DNA from: an uncultured Rhodospirillales bacterium
Lineage (GTDB): Bacteria > Pseudomonadota > Alphaproteobacteria > Acetobacterales > Acetobacteraceae
Assembly: GCA_903928045.1 (NCBI GenBank)
Contig: CAIYPH010000422.1
Span: 1-6,647 of the forward strand
DNA length: 6,647 nt
Direction of reading: 5' to 3'
Both the position numbers and the translations under genes were made by a program. Shown here one piece after another: positions 5,128 through 6,647 of this stretch. Within the stretch, counting starts at the first letter, position 1, and each line of letters begins with the position of its first letter. The notes under the pieces are model-generated. The model was not told the DNA's origin and searched no databases. It saw only the letters and a list, made by a program, of their open reading frames with translations.

Positions 5128-6420
5128 TCAGTGCACCCCGGCGACCGGCACCGGGCCGATATGGCCGCGGCGGGCGGCCAGAACCGCCTGCATTTCGTCG
5201 TGGCGGCCAGCCTCGATGCAGGCGCGGAGCACGGTGAACTCAACGATGTCGAGCTGGGCGCGGCTGCCACCGAGGCGTTCGGATTCGGCGAGCAACGGGC
5301 GCAGGCGGGCGATGGCGCCGGCCCAGTCCCCGGCGGCGAAGGCGGCGAAGCCGCGGGCGGCCTGTTGGGTGATGCCGCCTTCGGGGTAGCGGCCAAGGCG
5401 CATGCGCTCGTCCATTTCGGCGATCAGCGCCTCAAGCCGCGCGGCATTCCCCGCCGAGGCGTCGGCGATGGCCGCGTGCCAGTCCGGGAAATGGGAGCCG
5501 GCATGGGGCAGGATACGCGCGGTCAGGCGTTCCAGCGCCTCCCATGCCGCGCGGTCGCGCTGGTGGCCGGCGAGTTCCCAGCGCCATAGGAACTGCACCG
5601 CGTCGGTCACCTGGGTGCGCGGGCCGCCGGTGTGCCGCCCGGGCGCGACGGCGGCGGAGAAGCCTTGCCAAGCCGCCGCGCTGTCCCCGGCGAAGAGATC
5701 GGCCAGCGCGAGATGCCAGGCGAGGTGGCCGTAGAGGAAGCTGGACGGCGGGCAGTCCGCCAGGAAGTCGCGGATGTAGGGCCGCGTGCTGGCATATTCG
5801 CCGCGCTCATAGGCGATGTGGCCGCGCGAATGTGCACTCCAGAGATTGCGCGGGTTGATGGCAATGGCGCGCTCGTTGCGTGCTTCCGCCTCATCGAGAC
5901 GGCCGACTTCGAGCAGGGCCATGGAGTGCTGGGCGAGGTACCACCACTCCTCGCCCCAATGCGGGGCGAAGTAATCGAAGGCGAGTTCCTGTTCCCGCTT
6001 GCAGCCCGGCCGGCCGGACAGGCCGAGCAGACCGATAATGGTGGCGTAGTTATTCATCACCATCGCGTCGCACGGGAACTGGCCGAGATGGGCGCGCCCG
6101 GCGGCGGTGGCTTCGGCGGATTGGCCGGTCAGCACGAGGGCAAAGAACCCGACATGGGCAGCCTCGCGGGCCGAGAGGCCGGACACCGCCCGCGCCGCTG
6201 CCAGGCTGGCCTGCGCGGCGGCGCCATCGCCACGCCCGGCGGCAACCAGGGCAGCGCCGACATGGGCGAGGGCGAAACCCGGGTCATGCTCCGTGGCGCG
6301 GGCAAAGGCCGCGTCGGCGCCGGCCCACAAGGCGAGTTGCAGATCGCATCCTTCGACATAGGCGTCGCGCGCGGCGGAGGACGTAGTCGAGAGCGGGTTG
6401 CCGAAGCGGTCTTCAAGCAT
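5128..6420 (-). CDS. Tetratricopeptide-repeat protein resembling the TTC38-like family
   Basis: A 430-residue, almost entirely helical, Ala-rich protein with no signal peptide or membrane segment, so probably cytoplasmic. TPR-like helix pairs are visible: AAFARATEHDPGFALAHVGA (38-57), a degenerate pair near 82-110, EVGRLDEAEARNERAIAINP (171-190), SAHSRGHIAYERGEY (195-209) and FAAGDWAGAIARLRPLLAES (361-380). The N-terminal 'G.PLSTTSSAARDAYVEG.DL' opening, the His/Trp-rich middle (W159-W160, H165, H197, H232, H236) and GGSRAQLDIVEF (384-395) resemble bacterial TTC38-like proteins as I remember them. TPR scaffolds normally bind partner proteins, and I know of no established biochemical role for this family. 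I chose the ATG at 6420 because coding-strand GGAGG lies 5 nt upstream; a TTG 45 nt further out lacks such a site. It reads toward the binding-protein operon 206 bp downstream, and co-transcription is possible but unproven. Confidence 0.87.
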   Translation of the reverse strand: MLEDRFGNPLSTTSSAARDAYVEGCDLQLALWAGADAAFARATEHDPGFALAHVGAALVAAGRGDGAAAQASLAAARAVSGLSAREAAHVGFFALVLTGQSAEATAAGRAHLGQFPCDAMVMNNYATIIGLLGLSGRPGCKREQELAFDYFAPHWGEEWWYLAQHSMALLEVGRLDEAEARNERAIAINPRNLWSAHSRGHIAYERGEYASTRPYIRDFLADCPPSSFLYGHLAWHLALADLFAGDSAAAWQGFSAAVAPGRHTGGPRTQVTDAVQFLWRWELAGHQRDRAAWEALERLTARILPHAGSHFPDWHAAIADASAGNAARLEALIAEMDERMRLGRYPEGGITQQAARGFAAFAAGDWAGAIARLRPLLAESERLGGSRAQLDIVEFTVLRACIEAGRHDEMQAVLAARRGHIGPVPVAGVH

Positions 6421-6453
6421 GGAAGCCTCCAGTCTTTTTATCCCTCTCCCGAT

Positions 6454-6482
6454 ACTATGCCGCAACTGACGCGCCGCGGCAA
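6454..6482 (-). promoter_or_regulatory. Candidate sigma-70-type promoter for the TPR gene
   Basis: On the minus strand, TTGCCG (complement of 6477-6482) and CATAGT (complement of 6454-6459) are separated by 17 bp. Each matches four of six consensus bases. The predicted start would leave a leader of about 27 nt before the ATG at 6420. The match is modest and alphaproteobacterial promoters are variable. Confidence 0.35.
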
Positions 6483-6530
6483 CGAGCGCTGCGCCCGGAC
6501 AAAGTTTTTCGCTCTTATTGCGTCATCTGT

Positions 6531-6573
6531 TGAGATCTGCGATTCTACTCCCCGGCGTCAGGGGAACATCTCA
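6531..6573. repeat. Nested stem-loop just upstream of the edge ORF
   Basis: The outer arms TGAGAT (6531-6536) and ATCTCA (6568-6573) enclose inner arms TCCCC (6549-6553) and GGGGA (6561-6565) with a 7-nt loop. It ends 3 nt before the ATG at 6577. It could mask translation initiation of that ORF or belong to the terminal region of an insertion sequence. There is no T-run, so it is not a terminator. Confidence 0.5.
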
Positions 6574-6576
6574 GGT

Positions 6577-6647
6577 ATGGACAAAGTGGCGTTTGGGCGG
6601 TGGCTTGCCAGGATTGGAGAGCTCGATGGCGCCCAGCGTATGCGCGC
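6577..6647 (+). CDS. Start of a possible insertion-sequence transposase (IS1595-like?), cut by window edge
   Basis: Only 23 complete codons are present, beginning MDKVAFGRWLARIGELDGAQ, with no stop before the edge. The pattern of aromatic/Trp, 'aRI..L...QR' and basic residues is reminiscent of the N-terminal region of IS1595-family transposases, before their zinc ribbon. AGGGGA (6560-6565) lies 11 nt upstream, inside the stem-loop. The surrounding bases 6483-6576 have a composition unlike the neighbouring genes (AT-richer), which fits a mobile-element end, but I could not delimit a terminal inverted repeat. This is a weak call on a short fragment; an unrelated small protein start or a chance ORF is possible. 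Confidence 0.38.
   Translation, partial: MDKVAFGRWLARIGELDGAQRMR

Noticed and set aside
6421..6465. An upstream TTG start for the TPR protein
   Set aside because: It adds 15 residues without a good ribosome binding site and would overlap the predicted promoter. The ATG at 6420 has GGAGG 5 nt upstream.

Overview
The window is high-GC DNA (strong G/C at third codon positions, alanine/arginine-rich proteins). It suggests an alphaproteobacterium, and the AT-rich hairpin element in the first intergenic region reminds me of Acetobacteraceae genomes (Roseomonas/Acidiphilium type). That placement is an impression from composition and recollection, not a search result.

Layout. Bases 1-798 carry two minus-strand genes that overlap by 4 bp: a VOC-fold protein followed by the N-terminal third of D-mannonate dehydratase (manD), cut by the window edge. 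Bases 799-1091 are a divergent intergenic region dominated by a roughly 160-bp, almost entirely base-paired element with a four-arm (cloverleaf-like) layout. Bases 1092-2623 carry a plus-strand pair: a family-3 solute-binding protein related to cyclohexadienyl dehydratase/amino-acid binding proteins, and an overlapping amino-acid-type ABC permease that seems to start at GTG and has a lipobox-like N-terminus. No ATPase gene accompanies them. Bases 2610-4921 are a minus-strand pair: a family-5 (peptide/opine/nickel-type) solute-binding protein followed 47 bp later by a creatininase-family amidohydrolase. The end of the hydrolase gene overlaps the end of the permease gene tail-to-tail by 14 bp. 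Bases 5128-6420 encode a TPR protein resembling the TTC38-like family on the minus strand. At the right edge, a stem-loop and the first 23 codons of a plus-strand ORF look like the beginning of an insertion-sequence transposase, possibly IS1595-like.

How it fits together. The contents look like an accessory catabolic and uptake neighbourhood: sugar-acid dehydration (ManD), two solute-binding proteins of different families, one membrane permease and a C-N amidohydrolase. The transporters are incomplete in this window: the first lacks an ATPase, and the second lacks permeases and ATPases. They may rely on components encoded elsewhere. I found no CRISPR array, tRNA, rRNA, phage module or defence system. 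No novel multi-gene system can be claimed. The items most worth a second look are the structured intergenic element, the solute-binding protein whose usual amino-group-binding Asp appears to be Ser, and the lipobox-like start of the permease.
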